Notes under the pieces: model-generated
What the model saw: only the letters and a program-made list of their open reading frames with translations
Database searches by the model: none
What the model was told of the DNA's origin: nothing
Shown here: positions 27,468 to 36,895 of the stretch, piece by piece
Numbering within the stretch: position 1 is the stretch's first letter
Layout of the letters: each line of letters begins with the position of its first letter
Source of the DNA: Ancylomarina sp. 16SWW S1-10-2
Lineage (GTDB): Bacteria; Bacteroidota; Bacteroidia; Bacteroidales; Marinifilaceae
DNA length: 64,000 nt
Direction: 5' to 3'
NCBI RefSeq assembly: GCF_009669305.1
Contig: NZ_SADB01000006.1
Span: 264 to 64,263, forward strand
Made by a program: the position numbers and the translations under genes

Positions 27468-28463
27468 ATGAAATACAGAAAATTAGGAAACACAGATCTT
27501 AACCTTTCAGCCGTTACATTTGGTTCATTTGCCATTGGTGGTTGGTTTTGGGGAGGCACAGAACAAAAATCTGCTGTAGAAGCGATAAAAGCCGCTTATG
27601 ACTTAGGCGTAACCTCTATTGATACTGCCCCAATATATGGACAAGGCGTAAGTGAAAAAATTGTTGGAGAAGCAATTAAAGATATTCCTCGCGATAAAAT
27701 ACAAATTCTCAACAAATTCGGAATGCGTTGGGATTTAGCAAAAGGCACTTTGGTTTTTCAAAGCCAAGATAACAATGGAAAAGCTATCGATATTTACAAA
27801 TATGCTGGTAGAGAAAGTATCATAGCAGAGTGTGAAGCTAGTTTGAAACGTTTGGGAACCGATTATATTGATCTTTACCAACTACACTGGCCAGATGTTA
27901 CCACTCCTATTGAAGAAACAATGGATGCGGTTAACCAACTGATCAAAGAAGGAAAAATTCGTTATGCAGGTGTTTGCAATTTTAATGAAGAACAGTTTGC
28001 TGAGGCCGAGAAATACATGAGTCTAGCATCTAACCAGGTTTCCTACAGCATGGCATCACGCGGTATCGAAGAAAAAGTAGTACCATATTGTCTTGAAAAC
28101 GGAAAAGGAATTCTAGCTTACAGTCCACTTGAAAAAGGTTTATTAACCGGGAAAATGAAACCAGGTCATAAATTTGCTGAAGGCGATCAACGTGCTATAA
28201 GACCATTTTTTACAGACGAAAACCTTCGACGCACCAATGTATTTATGGAAAAGATTAAACCTATTGCCGATGCAAAAGGATTAACCCTAGCACAACTGGT
28301 TATTTTATGGACAATAGAACAACCTGGTATTACCATTGCTTTAGTTGGAGCAAGAAATGCAGAACAAGCCATTCAAAATGCTAAAGCCTTGGACGCAAGT
28401 TTGACAACAGAAGAAATTGGAATAATCAATAATCATTTGAACCAATTGTCTTTAGTACAATAA
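27468..28463 (+). CDS. Aldo/keto reductase
   Basis: 331 residues, a TIM-barrel NAD(P)H-dependent reductase. MKYRKLGNTDLNLSAVTFG start, active-site Asp and Tyr in SIDTAPIYGQGVSE, Lys in ILNKFG, His in YQLHWPD, and a C-terminal cofactor segment IALVGARNAEQAIQNAKAL. Resembles the YajO/IolS-like group acting on sugars or small aldehydes. It stands alone between a gntR fossil with operator remnant and a terminator; a former link to uronate metabolism is a reasonable inference, not shown. Confidence 0.9.
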   Translation: MKYRKLGNTDLNLSAVTFGSFAIGGWFWGGTEQKSAVEAIKAAYDLGVTSIDTAPIYGQGVSEKIVGEAIKDIPRDKIQILNKFGMRWDLAKGTLVFQSQDNNGKAIDIYKYAGRESIIAECEASLKRLGTDYIDLYQLHWPDVTTPIEETMDAVNQLIKEGKIRYAGVCNFNEEQFAEAEKYMSLASNQVSYSMASRGIEEKVVPYCLENGKGILAYSPLEKGLLTGKMKPGHKFAEGDQRAIRPFFTDENLRRTNVFMEKIKPIADAKGLTLAQLVILWTIEQPGITIALVGARNAEQAIQNAKALDASLTTEEIGIINNHLNQLSLVQ

Positions 28464-28482
28464 TCACCTAACTGACAATACC

Positions 28483-28520
28483 TTAATCGGACGAATAGTT
28501 AAACCTATTCATCCGATTAA
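28483..28520 (+). terminator. Terminator of the aldo/keto reductase gene
   Basis: TTAATCGGA/TCCGATTAA plus GAATAG/CTATTC with one mismatch between and loop TTAAAC, 20 bases after the stop. The T-run is weak (AGTTTTG). Confidence 0.65.
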
Positions 28521-29205
28521 AGTTTTGTCCAATTTTGGGAATACTATATCTCAAATTTTATAAAAAAAACAAATTTTTAAATAGAGTGTCGCATATATGG
28601 CGTTTTCATTTAAAACTCATGAAAATGATCCATAAAACATTTTTGTACCCCATCGTGATTAGCATTTATTAAGAGGCATTAATATCTTATTACAAATATT
28701 ATAATGATAACTACAGATTGCCTTGAAGTATTTACAATAAATGCCATGTTTCCTCACAAGACAACACCACCTAAACAATTGACTAATAAGTGAATTACTA
28801 CATATTAAAATCTTGATATTAGTTTATTCTCTATGTTTCTTACAAACATCATTATAAAAAGTTTATGTAGATACTTGTAACCATACGAGCAATAATCTTT
28901 TAAGAATCCTATTGAAATTTAAGTATCCTTATCCCCTAATCTCTTTGTTTTATTACATGTTGCTATCTTAATTAGCCACATTCCAAAATCAAAACATATC
29001 TTATTTTTGTTAGTTTTTTTGCACAAGAAAGCATTCCTTTTAGTAACTTAATGTCAAGTTCAAAATCAAAAAATGGATAGAGATAATTTCTTTGCTTTCA
29101 GAATCAAAAAGAACTTATTTATCCGAAAATTTAAGAACACGATTTATGGACTTATTATGAAAATATGAATCTTACTATTAGATTTTAACTTTAAAAGATA
29201 TAAAG
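28521..29205. other. Non-coding stretch upstream of gpmA
   Basis: 685 AT-rich bases without a credible gene. Contains GTACCCCATCGTGATTA at 28645-28661, near-identical to a site at 32074. The gpmA promoter must lie here but no convincing TTTG/TAnnTTTG pair was found close to the gene. Confidence 0.4.
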
Positions 29206-29952
29206 ATGAAATTAGTTTTATTAAGACACGGAGAAAGTCAATGGAATAAAGAAAATCGGTTTACTGGATGGACGGATGTTGATTTAACAAAAAATGGAAT
29301 TCAAGAAGCAAAAAATGCAGGTCAATTACTAAAAAAAGAGGGATATACCTTTGATGTAGCTTATACTTCAGTATTAAAAAGAGCAATTCACACCCTATGG
29401 AATGTGTTAGATGAGATGGATTTAGCATGGATCCCAGTATATCGCTCCTGGAAGTTAAATGAAAAAAGTTACGGAAGCTTACAAGGTTTAAACAAAGCAG
29501 AAACAGTCGAAAAATATGGCGAAGAACAAGTTTTAAGATGGCGTAGAAGTTACGATGTAAGACCTCCTGAATTGGACATTGAAGACAACAGGCATCCAGC
29601 CAATGAAACTAAATACAACGAAATTAAGAAGGAATTATTACCAGCAACAGAATGCTTAAAAGACACAATAGAACGTTTTTTACCCTATTGGACAAACACT
29701 ATAGAACCAGATATTCATAAGAACAAAAAAGTATTAATTGTTGCACATGGAAATAGTTTGAGAGCTTTAGTTAAATATTTAGATAATTTATCAAACGACG
29801 AGATATTAAAAGTAAATATTCCTACGGGTATTCCTTTAGTTTATGATCTAAATGATGATTTTAAAGTTGTCGCCAAATATTATCTTGGCAATGAAGATGA
29901 GATTAATAAAGCGATGAACTCAGTAGCAAATCAGGGGAAAGCTCCTAAATAA
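29206..29952 (+). CDS. gpmA: 2,3-bisphosphoglycerate-dependent phosphoglycerate mutase
   Basis: 248 residues, close to the 250 of E. coli GpmA. Phosphohistidine motif [25 protein letters not shown] at the N-terminus, [15 protein letters not shown], the acid/base region [17 protein letters not shown], and second His in [18 protein letters not shown]. Interconverts 3- and 2-phosphoglycerate in glycolysis. Single gene with long flanking spacers. Confidence 0.96.
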   Translation: MKLVLLRHGESQWNKENRFTGWTDVDLTKNGIQEAKNAGQLLKKEGYTFDVAYTSVLKRAIHTLWNVLDEMDLAWIPVYRSWKLNEKSYGSLQGLNKAETVEKYGEEQVLRWRRSYDVRPPELDIEDNRHPANETKYNEIKKELLPATECLKDTIERFLPYWTNTIEPDIHKNKKVLIVAHGNSLRALVKYLDNLSNDEILKVNIPTGIPLVYDLNDDFKVVAKYYLGNEDEINKAMNSVANQGKAPK

Positions 29953-30383
29953 AATAATTAAACTAAATCGTTTTTCTTATGAATCTGTAAAGTCATTCTC
30001 TGACGACTTTTAACAGGTAAACACATAAGTAAATCGCTTAAAAATACGCTACACAAATCACTTTTTTGCTGTGCTGGATATAACGAAATACACACTGTTA
30101 TATCCGACACAGCATAAGTTAGTGAGCATAATATCTCAACAAAACAGTATAACTACCCCATGGATGACTGAAAAAAAAACACAGCTATTTTTACAATTAC
30201 CCACCAAGTTTTTAATCCTACTATGTTCACAATAATCAACAAAATCACCTAAAATAGATTATTTTTGCATCACAAATCAACTTGAATGGGTTCAGATGGG
30301 AAAAAGACTATGCAACAAATAAGTACATAAATATTTATAAAATTTTCCTAGAATTACAGAACATTTCAATTACCCCTTAAATT
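29953..30383. other. Non-coding stretch between gpmA and second UDG
   Basis: 431 bases without a gene. The main feature is the long imperfect palindrome at 30067-30114. No typical terminator T-run follows gpmA. Confidence 0.4.
30067..30114. repeat. Long imperfect inverted repeat (18-base arms)
   Basis: TGCTGTGCTGGATATAAC and GTTATATCCGACACAGCA pair over 18 positions with two mismatches, around a 12-base spacer. Neither strand has a T-run after it, so it is not a plain terminator. It may be a protein-binding dyad, an RNA structure after gpmA, or a small repetitive element. Confidence 0.55.
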
Positions 30384-30977
30384 ATGGGACAAATTAATTT
30401 ATCAGAAAAACAGATTTTATTAAACACTATTAATTCTCAAATCAAAACTTGTGAAAACTGCAAATTATCACTTACAAGGCAACATGCACTTACTGGCGAA
30501 GGAAATATAAATGCACGCATCATGTTTATTGCTCTTTCTCCAGGAACTAAAGAAGATACTGCGAATAAAATGTTTATTGGTCCTTCGGGTAAGGTTTTTA
30601 ATAGACTACTACAAGCAGCCCAAATTGAGAGAGAGTCCGTTTTTATGACTAATTTGATAAAATGTACATTACCTAAGAACCGTAAGCCAAAACAAAAGGA
30701 AATTGAATCGTGTAGTTATATTTTAGATGAAGAAATTAAAATTATTAAACCTGAAATAATAGTTCCATTGGGCTATTATGCAAGTCGATCAATATTAACT
30801 AAATATAAGGCTAACGCTTCAGAATTAGGAATGAGTTTTAAAGATATAAACGGACAACTATTATTTTTAAATGGAATGAAAATATTCCCAATTACACATC
30901 CTTCTGCATTATTATACAACCCGTCTTTTGAACCCCAAACCATAGAGTATTATGTTAAACTAAAATCGTTATTATAA
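30384..30977 (+). CDS. Divergent type-4-like uracil-DNA glycosylase
   Basis: 197 residues. Cys23, Cys26, Cys94 and Cys110 repeat the Fe-S spacing of the first UDG in the window. Motif A, however, reads IALSPGTKEDTANKMFIG: the Glu of GEAPG/AEGPG is replaced by Leu (51), and the usual GxPF is changed to NKMF. Motif B is THPSALLYNP. The fold is surely of the UDG superfamily; activity or lesion preference may differ from canonical type 4. It precedes a DUF89 phosphatase gene by about 100 bases. Confidence 0.82.
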   Translation: MGQINLSEKQILLNTINSQIKTCENCKLSLTRQHALTGEGNINARIMFIALSPGTKEDTANKMFIGPSGKVFNRLLQAAQIERESVFMTNLIKCTLPKNRKPKQKEIESCSYILDEEIKIIKPEIIVPLGYYASRSILTKYKANASELGMSFKDINGQLLFLNGMKIFPITHPSALLYNPSFEPQTIEYYVKLKSLL

Positions 30978-31077
30978 AACATATCAAGTGATAAGAATTA
31001 AACACTTTGATAAGCCTTATATCCTATTTACAAAGGATAAAGAGTGAAATGTATTGAATTTAAAAACCAAAAGACCA

Positions 31078-31932
31078 ATGAAAATTTATCTTGATTGTAT
31101 TCCTTGTTTTATGCAACAGGCTTTGCGTGCAGGGCGAATGGCTACTTCTGATGAAAAAAAATTAAAGCAGATTCTAGATGAAACTGGAGATATGATAAAA
31201 AATATATCACCTCAAGCCACTCCTGCTGAAACAGGAATGATAGTCTATAAAATTGTAAAAGATATTACCGGTAATAATGATCCTTACAAGGATATCAAAA
31301 AACAACACCTTAAAGAAACAAAATCTATTTATCCTGAATTAGAAAAAATAGTTGCAGAATCTGATGATAAACTTCTCACTGCTATAAAAATAGCTATTGC
31401 AGGCAATATTATTGATTTAGGTGTCAACAAATCTTTTAACATTGTAGAAGATGTAAAGCACATTCTAAAACAAGATTTTGCAATTTTTGACTACAATGCT
31501 TTTAAAAAGCAACTTGAAAAAACAACAAACATACTTTATATTGGTGATAATGTTGGAGAATCGATATTTGATAAAATACTTATTAAAGAATTAAAAAAGC
31601 CCGTAAAATATGCAGTGCGTTCAATTCCCATAATAAATGATGTAACTATAGAAGATGCTATTGCTTCAGGATTAGATGAAGTTGCAGAATTAATTGACTC
31701 GGGTTGCAAATCTCCAGGTGTTATTCTTAACCAAAGCTCGGCCGAATTTCTTAAGCTTTTCAATAAATCAGAGTTTATAATAAGTAAAGGACAAGGAAAT
31801 TTCGAAGGCCTATCAGATTGCAACAAACAAGTTTTTTTCTTGTTAAAAGCAAAATGCCCAGTTATCTCAAATCATCTTGAAGTAAAAGAAGGTTCTATCA
31901 TTCTTAAAGAACATTTACCAAATATAGATTAA
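31078..31932 (+). CDS. DUF89/ARMT1-like metal-dependent phosphatase
   Basis: A TTG 24 bases upstream extends the frame, but MKIYLDCIPCFMQQALRAGR at 31078 is the family's normal start, giving 284 residues. Metal/active-site region: YIGDNVGESIFDKIL (GDNAGE type), and SKGQGNFEGLSD near the C-terminus. The N-terminal CxxC is common in the prokaryotic branch. DUF89 proteins are damage-control phosphatases that remove reactive or side-product sugar phosphates. The upstream gene is a DNA-repair-like glycosylase, but a shared function is not shown. Confidence 0.88.
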   Translation: MKIYLDCIPCFMQQALRAGRMATSDEKKLKQILDETGDMIKNISPQATPAETGMIVYKIVKDITGNNDPYKDIKKQHLKETKSIYPELEKIVAESDDKLLTAIKIAIAGNIIDLGVNKSFNIVEDVKHILKQDFAIFDYNAFKKQLEKTTNILYIGDNVGESIFDKILIKELKKPVKYAVRSIPIINDVTIEDAIASGLDEVAELIDSGCKSPGVILNQSSAEFLKLFNKSEFIISKGQGNFEGLSDCNKQVFFLLKAKCPVISNHLEVKEGSIILKEHLPNID

Positions 31933-32128
31933 CCTTCGTGAAAAAGATAAAGATATTGATAACTATCTAGATAATAGATGACAACAAAATCAAATGTAAT
32001 GGGGAGTTCAGTGGATGATTTAACTGTAACTCTTCGTTACAAAACCATCAGATATACAATTTGGTTAAAAATAGTACCCCATCGCAATTAAGAAACAGTT
32101 ATAAGAGTTTCACAATTAAACTACCAAA

Positions 32129-33022
32129 TTAATCACTCAATTTACTAGCAATATTTTCTCCTACAAATACAGACGTTTCGTAACCTTTACGCGTATTCTT
32201 AAGAAGATCGGCAGCCATTTGAATTTTCCCTTTTTCGAAAAACAAAACTAAAGTAGAACCTCCAAAAGCAAAATAACCTTTCTCCTCTCCTTTCTCGACT
32301 TCAGAATTAACCTTATAAGTTTGAATAATACTTCCCACCATTGTTGCACCAATCTCTGACATAAGAATATCTCCATATTCTTTAGTCTCTAACGTACTAT
32401 AGGCTCTATAATTCTGACAAAAAATCTCCACACTCTTTTTTATTGCTATAGGAGAGATCGAAAAATAACGTCCCTTTATATCTTTCGATTTAGAAATACG
32501 ACCAGTTGCTGGAAAATGAAAACGATGATAATCGGTAGGTGCCAAACGAATAATAAGTACGGATCCATCAGCGTATTTATCCACAAGAGCATCATTCTTC
32601 AAAAAAGATTTCACGGTAAATTCTGAACCTTTTACATAAAAAGAGGAAACATCAGCAAGGGACTGAAAAGCAAGCGCCTTACCATCAGCAGGCGAGACAA
32701 TTCCATTAGCCATGGGTCTTTTTTCTGCTTGTATTTTTCTAAAGAAAAAATCGTTAAAATTACGAAATGCCTTACTATCAGTTATCTTGCAATCAGATAT
32801 ATCAACTTGATATTGAGCAATAAACTTATCAATCTTCTTTTTAGAAAGACGACTGCTCATATACCAACCACCAAGCATACTCAACATTTTCCTTTTAACA
32901 AGGATATGCAGTGTAGCTTTACCCAAAGGAGAATTATAGAGCCATCTTAACATTCCTTCACTGGGAACAAGCTCGTTAATTAAACTACCACTCTTTCTTT
33001 CTATATATTGTATGGATCCCAT
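32129..33022 (-). CDS. psd: Phosphatidylserine decarboxylase proenzyme
   Basis: 297 residues, the longer PSD type. PADGKALAF holds the catalytic Asp, TDYHRFHFPATGRI the His, and FAFGGSTLVLFF the GST self-cleavage site where Ser becomes the pyruvoyl group. Forms phosphatidylethanolamine at the inner membrane. Convergent with the DUF89 gene and divergent from ywbE; no partner pssA is in the window. Confidence 0.93.
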   Translation of the reverse strand: MGSIQYIERKSGSLINELVPSEGMLRWLYNSPLGKATLHILVKRKMLSMLGGWYMSSRLSKKKIDKFIAQYQVDISDCKITDSKAFRNFNDFFFRKIQAEKRPMANGIVSPADGKALAFQSLADVSSFYVKGSEFTVKSFLKNDALVDKYADGSVLIIRLAPTDYHRFHFPATGRISKSKDIKGRYFSISPIAIKKSVEIFCQNYRAYSTLETKEYGDILMSEIGATMVGSIIQTYKVNSEVEKGEEKGYFAFGGSTLVLFFEKGKIQMAADLLKNTRKGYETSVFVGENIASKLSD

Positions 33023-33247
33023 AAATCTTATTTAATTACAAAAATAAGAAATTTCAAAAAACATCAAGGCTTCTTTTCCTTTTTCTAACAATCTTATACT
33101 GATATTCCCTATATTAGTTACAATTCTTGTCAAAAAAACAAAATACAGGATCAAAATTCTCTTAATCGTAAAATACGTTTGAAGAAATAGAGAGAAGCCC
33201 TATCTTGTCAATGAGAGTAAAAAACTTTAATTTTAAAATTAGCAAAT

Positions 33248-33472
33248 ATGATTATGGATAATACACAACTAAGTGGCAAAAATAGAAAAGATATAAAAAT
33301 AGGCTTAGAAGTTGAAATTGTTCAGAAGCAAGATCAGAGAAGTGGGGATTTAACCGAAGGCATCGTTAAACGCATTTTAACAAAATCGCCCAAACACCCA
33401 CATGGTATAAAAGTTCAATTAGAAACAGGAGAGGTGGGGCGTGTTCAAAATATTATCGACGATGAATATTAA
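33248..33472 (+). CDS. YwbE family protein (DUF2196)
   Basis: 74 residues. RKDIKIGLEVEIVQKQDQRSG and GIVKRILTKSPKHPHGIKVQLETGEVGRVQNI match the small YwbE family closely (usual length 60-75). A KOW-like beta-barrel is plausible. Function unknown. Start could also be the second ATG at 33254. Stand-alone gene between psd and the carbonic anhydrase. Confidence 0.85.
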   Translation: MIMDNTQLSGKNRKDIKIGLEVEIVQKQDQRSGDLTEGIVKRILTKSPKHPHGIKVQLETGEVGRVQNIIDDEY

Positions 33473-33602
33473 AATTTACACGAAAGAACTTTAGTGTTTT
33501 TTAATTTCATTAGTGTATAAACCGCCCGTTTGTTCCTCTTATAACATTGGAATCAAAGCTTCTCACTCTTTTTAATTTATAAATTAACCAAAACACACTA
33601 AA

Positions 33603-34229
33603 GTGGATATTGAAAGTATTTTCGAAAACAACAAAAAATGGATAGCTAACAAGCTCAATGATAATCCTGATTATTTCAAGACGCTTGCTAAAGATCAAAG
33701 TCCTGAAATTCTTTTCATTGGCTGTTCTGATAGTAGAGTAACAACAGGCGATTTAATGGGTATAGAGCCTGGAGATATGTTTGTGCACCGAAACATTGCC
33801 AATATGGTTTCAAATACTGACTTAAGTGTTATGTCGGTTATAAATTACGCCGTTAACCAATTAAAAGTAAAGCATGTAATAATTTGCGGTCATTACAATT
33901 GTGGTGGTGTAAAAGCGGCAATGCAAGCCAAGGATATGGGAATTTTAAATCCATGGCTGCGAAATATTCGCGATGTTTACCGATTGCATAAAGAAGAGCT
34001 TAATTCAATTAAAGATGAAGAACAAAAATACAATCGACTTGTAGAACTTAACGTTCAAGAACAATGTGTTAATTTAATTAAGACAGCTGAAGTTCAAAAA
34101 GCATTAATCGATAGACACATTACCATTCATGGGTGGGTTTTCGACATCCATACGGGACATATTATCGATATGAAGATTGATTTTAATAAAATACTTAAAG
34201 ACATTATGGAGATTTACCGATTGGTTTAA
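33603..34229 (+). CDS. Beta-class carbonic anhydrase, GTG start
   Basis: 208 residues. Zinc ligands: Cys in IGCSDSRV, with the Asp-Arg dyad following, and His/Cys in ICGHYNCGGVKAA. The C-terminal WVFDIHTGHI strand is typical of the can/cynT group. Hydrates CO2 to bicarbonate in the cytoplasm. The frame begins with GTG at 33603; VDIESIFENNKKW is the normal N-terminus of these proteins and no ATG fits as well. Confidence 0.95.
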   Translation: MDIESIFENNKKWIANKLNDNPDYFKTLAKDQSPEILFIGCSDSRVTTGDLMGIEPGDMFVHRNIANMVSNTDLSVMSVINYAVNQLKVKHVIICGHYNCGGVKAAMQAKDMGILNPWLRNIRDVYRLHKEELNSIKDEEQKYNRLVELNVQEQCVNLIKTAEVQKALIDRHITIHGWVFDIHTGHIIDMKIDFNKILKDIMEIYRLV

Positions 34230-34266
34230 ATCAATTCAGATGCAAATAACAAACCTCTAATCACCT

Positions 34267-35247
34267 ATGAAACAACTAGCTTTAATTCTACTTCTATTCT
34301 TTGCTATTGTCAACTCACAAGCTCAATCAACTGGTAATTACACTATCGTTATTCACGGCGGAGCAGGTACAATTCTAAAAAAGAATATAAGCCCCGAAAA
34401 AGAAGCTGCCTATAGAGCAAAACTTACCGAAGCTCTTTATGTTGGTGATTCTATTCTGAAAAATGGTGGTATTTGCCTAGATGCAGTAGAGCAGGTCATT
34501 CATGTGATGGAAGATTCTCCCCTTTTCAATGCAGGTAAAGGTGCCGTTTTCACTCATGATGGTCACAACGAACTTGATGCTTCAATCATGAATGGTTCCG
34601 ATTTAAATGCTGGTGCCGTAGCAGGTGTTCGTGATATTCGTAATCCAATTAGTGCTGCACGAATGGTTATGGAAAAGTCTGAACATGTGATGCTTTCGGG
34701 TACTGGTGCTTCAAGTTTTGCTAAAGAAAAGGGGCTTGAAATTGTCGATCCATCTTATTTCTACACTCAAAAAAGATGGGAATCATTAAAGAAACTACAA
34801 AATAAAAAGCGTAAACCGACACAAAATGACAAGCATGGAACCGTAGGATGTGTTGTATTAGATAGCTACGGCAACTTAGCAGCTGGTACTTCAACTGGCG
34901 GAATGACTGATAAAAAATATGGCCGAATTGGTGACTCTCCTATAATTGGTGCTGGAACTTACGCCAACAATAAAACATGTGCCGTTTCTTGCACTGGGCA
35001 TGGTGAATATTATATCCGCTTGGCTTTTGCACGAGACATTTCTGCACAAATGGAATACCTTAACAAAACTGTGACAGAAGCCTGCGAATCTGAAATTAAA
35101 AAATTGACGGATTTAGGAGGAACAGGTGGTGTTATTGCTGTAGATAAAAAAGGAAATGTCTCCATGGAATTCAATACCAGAGGCATGTACAGAGGCTATA
35201 TTAAATCGAATGGAGATTCTTATATAAGAATATATGACGGTAATTAG
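34267..35247 (+). CDS. Exported isoaspartyl peptidase / L-asparaginase (Ntn hydrolase)
   Basis: 326 residues with signal peptide MKQLALILLLFFAIVNSQAQ. IHGGAGTI (29-36) and FNAGKGAVFT precede the autoprocessing site KHG/T with nucleophile Thr192 (HGTVGCVVLD), followed by STGGMTDKKYGRIGDSPI and GTGGVIAVD. Known relatives cleave isoaspartyl dipeptides and asparagine after splitting into alpha and beta chains. Here secretion to the periplasm is predicted. Follows the carbonic anhydrase gene by 37 bases. Confidence 0.93.
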   Translation: MKQLALILLLFFAIVNSQAQSTGNYTIVIHGGAGTILKKNISPEKEAAYRAKLTEALYVGDSILKNGGICLDAVEQVIHVMEDSPLFNAGKGAVFTHDGHNELDASIMNGSDLNAGAVAGVRDIRNPISAARMVMEKSEHVMLSGTGASSFAKEKGLEIVDPSYFYTQKRWESLKKLQNKKRKPTQNDKHGTVGCVVLDSYGNLAAGTSTGGMTDKKYGRIGDSPIIGAGTYANNKTCAVSCTGHGEYYIRLAFARDISAQMEYLNKTVTEACESEIKKLTDLGGTGGVIAVDKKGNVSMEFNTRGMYRGYIKSNGDSYIRIYDGN

Positions 35248-35263
35248 AACCAATAACATACTA

Positions 35264-35293
35264 AAAACTCACCAAGACCTGGTGAGTTTTTTT
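35264..35293 (+). terminator. Terminator after the isoaspartyl peptidase gene
   Basis: AAACTCACCA (35265-35274) and TGGTGAGTTT (35280-35289) form a perfect stem with a five-base loop and a T-run, 17 bases after the stop. The A-run on the left makes it usable in the other direction as well. Confidence 0.85.
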
Positions 35294-35429
35294 CTATTAT
35301 ACTGAGGTGAATTTTGGAACTTAAATCTCACTACACTTCATAAGTAGGAGAAGTGACTTGTAAAAATATCAATAGAGCGTAAAAAAAAAGATGAAACACC
35401 TCTTTTACTTATTCATTATCACGATTTTT

Positions 35430-36545
35430 TCACTTGTGAACAACACTTTTCTTACGATCTAAAATGCAAATATTACCTTCAGGAGACCAGCATTTAGAAC
35501 AAGAGGTACATCTTGGATCATAATCAGGGTTTTCCATCCATTTATTGGGCAAATCTGGTTCAGAAAATAGAGTACGCGACAAAGAGACATAAGAGATGTT
35601 GCTGTCATTCAGAATATGTTCCATGAATTCAAAATTACGATGTCCACCTACGGATATGACAGGAACCGTTAGCTCAGCAGCAATCTGCTTAGTTGCTTCG
35701 AAGAAGTAAGCTTGCTTTTCCCTTTTCAAAATTTTAGCTCTTATCGGTTTTTTTAGAGGGTATTTAAAATCACGATTACCACCACTAAACTCAATAGCCG
35801 TAATTCCACGTTTTTCCAATTCTTTTGCCACCCAAAGGCTCTCAATCGGGGTCAATCCGTTTGCATCCCAATCATCAGTGCTATGCATTTTTATTAATAC
35901 GGGATAATCAGGTCCGACCTCCTGACGAACAGCTTCGAGAGTTTCAAAAATAATCCTAGCTCGGTTTTCAATTGAGCCACCATAGGCATCTGTTCGACGA
36001 TTAAAATAGGGAGAAAGAAATTGGCTGTACAAATAAGCATGAGCAGCATGTATTTGTACCCCATCAAAACCGGCTTCTTTTACACGTCTAGCACTTTGAG
36101 CATAAGCATCAATTACCGTCTTAATATCCGCAATTTTCATTCTAGTAGGCGTAACACGATAACCTGGATTTTGAACTGCAGATGGTCCCCATATTAACCG
36201 TCCTTTAGTTTGAAATTTGGTTGATGATCCTCCGTAACAAACCTGCATAATAAGCTTGGCGCCCAATTCATGAATTCGCTTAACAAAAGGTCGATATTCT
36301 TCGATAAAATCATCGGAGTAAATACCTAACATGCCCGCATTTGGCTGCTCTTGCTCCAAGACATGAGCATAACCAGTAATGATAGAACCTACTCCGCCCT
36401 TTGCCAATTCCTCATAACGAGTAATCAGTTCCGAAGTCAAATGTCCCTTCTCATCAGCCTGGTTCAACCATGTAGCCGAACGCCACAAGCGATTCTTTAG
36501 TTCTAAATTACCAATACGAGTCGCTTCAAATATCTTCTTTTGCAT
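35430..36545 (-). CDS. NADH:flavin oxidoreductase, Old Yellow Enzyme family
   Basis: 371 residues, a stand-alone FMN TIM barrel without the Fe-S/FAD modules of the long forms. LKNRLWRSATW at the start, QVCYGGSSTKFQ, the substrate pair in VQIHAAHAYLYSQFLSPYFNRR, DAYGGSIENRARI, and ISVGGHRNFEFMEHIL for phosphate binding. A C-terminal CTSCSKCWSPEGNICIL holds four cysteines and could bind a metal, which is a less usual ending. Reduces activated alkenes; substrate unknown. Divergent from the TetR/efflux operon across the four-operator region, so the regulator may control it also. Confidence 0.9.
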   Translation of the reverse strand: MQKKIFEATRIGNLELKNRLWRSATWLNQADEKGHLTSELITRYEELAKGGVGSIITGYAHVLEQEQPNAGMLGIYSDDFIEEYRPFVKRIHELGAKLIMQVCYGGSSTKFQTKGRLIWGPSAVQNPGYRVTPTRMKIADIKTVIDAYAQSARRVKEAGFDGVQIHAAHAYLYSQFLSPYFNRRTDAYGGSIENRARIIFETLEAVRQEVGPDYPVLIKMHSTDDWDANGLTPIESLWVAKELEKRGITAIEFSGGNRDFKYPLKKPIRAKILKREKQAYFFEATKQIAAELTVPVISVGGHRNFEFMEHILNDSNISYVSLSRTLFSEPDLPNKWMENPDYDPRCTSCSKCWSPEGNICILDRKKSVVHK

Positions 36546-36771
36546 ATAATTTCAATTGAAAATCTAAGGCTTAAAACTAAAAATATTTTTTCAAATAAAC
36601 GTACTTCATGGTTTATTATCAAAACCAATTCTATCAAGACTAAAAAAAGAAAATTTGTTCAATTTGAAACAACATCGGGTAAATATCAAAAATCCAATTG
36701 TTCCCTTTCCTAATATGTATTTATTCGACAGATTAAAACAAAGGTATCCTTCTTATAGAACAAACTCCATT

Positions 36772-36895
36772 TTAACCATATGGTTAAAAAAAACAAGTTC
36801 TAATTTGCTAATAAAAAATAAAACTCTACATTTGCATTAACCAGATGGTTAAACCGTTTGGTTTATTTTTGGATTTAATTTAACCAAACGGTTAA
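36772..36895. promoter_or_regulatory. Four TetR operators in tandem
   Basis: One dyad pattern, TTAACC-N4-GGTTAA, occurs at 36772-36787 (N4 ATAT, perfect palindrome), 36837-36852 (AGAT) and 36880-36895 (AAAC), with a variant TAAACC-GTTT-GGTTTA at 36850-36865 that overlaps the second by three bases. The set brackets the predicted promoter and sits directly before a TetR gene; the second copy covers the expected transcription start. Confidence 0.85.
36804..36834 (+). promoter_or_regulatory. Predicted promoter of the tetR/efflux operon
   Basis: -33 TTTG (36804-36807), 19-base spacer, -7 TACATTTG (36827-36834): a full match to the Bacteroidota consensus TTTG-N19-21-TAnnTTTG. Start of transcription near 36841 falls inside the second operator, which explains repression. 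Confidence 0.75.

Noticed and set aside
36655-36840. Small open frame in front of tetR
   Set aside because: It runs through the -33/-7 promoter and two operators and has no protein-like features or start context.
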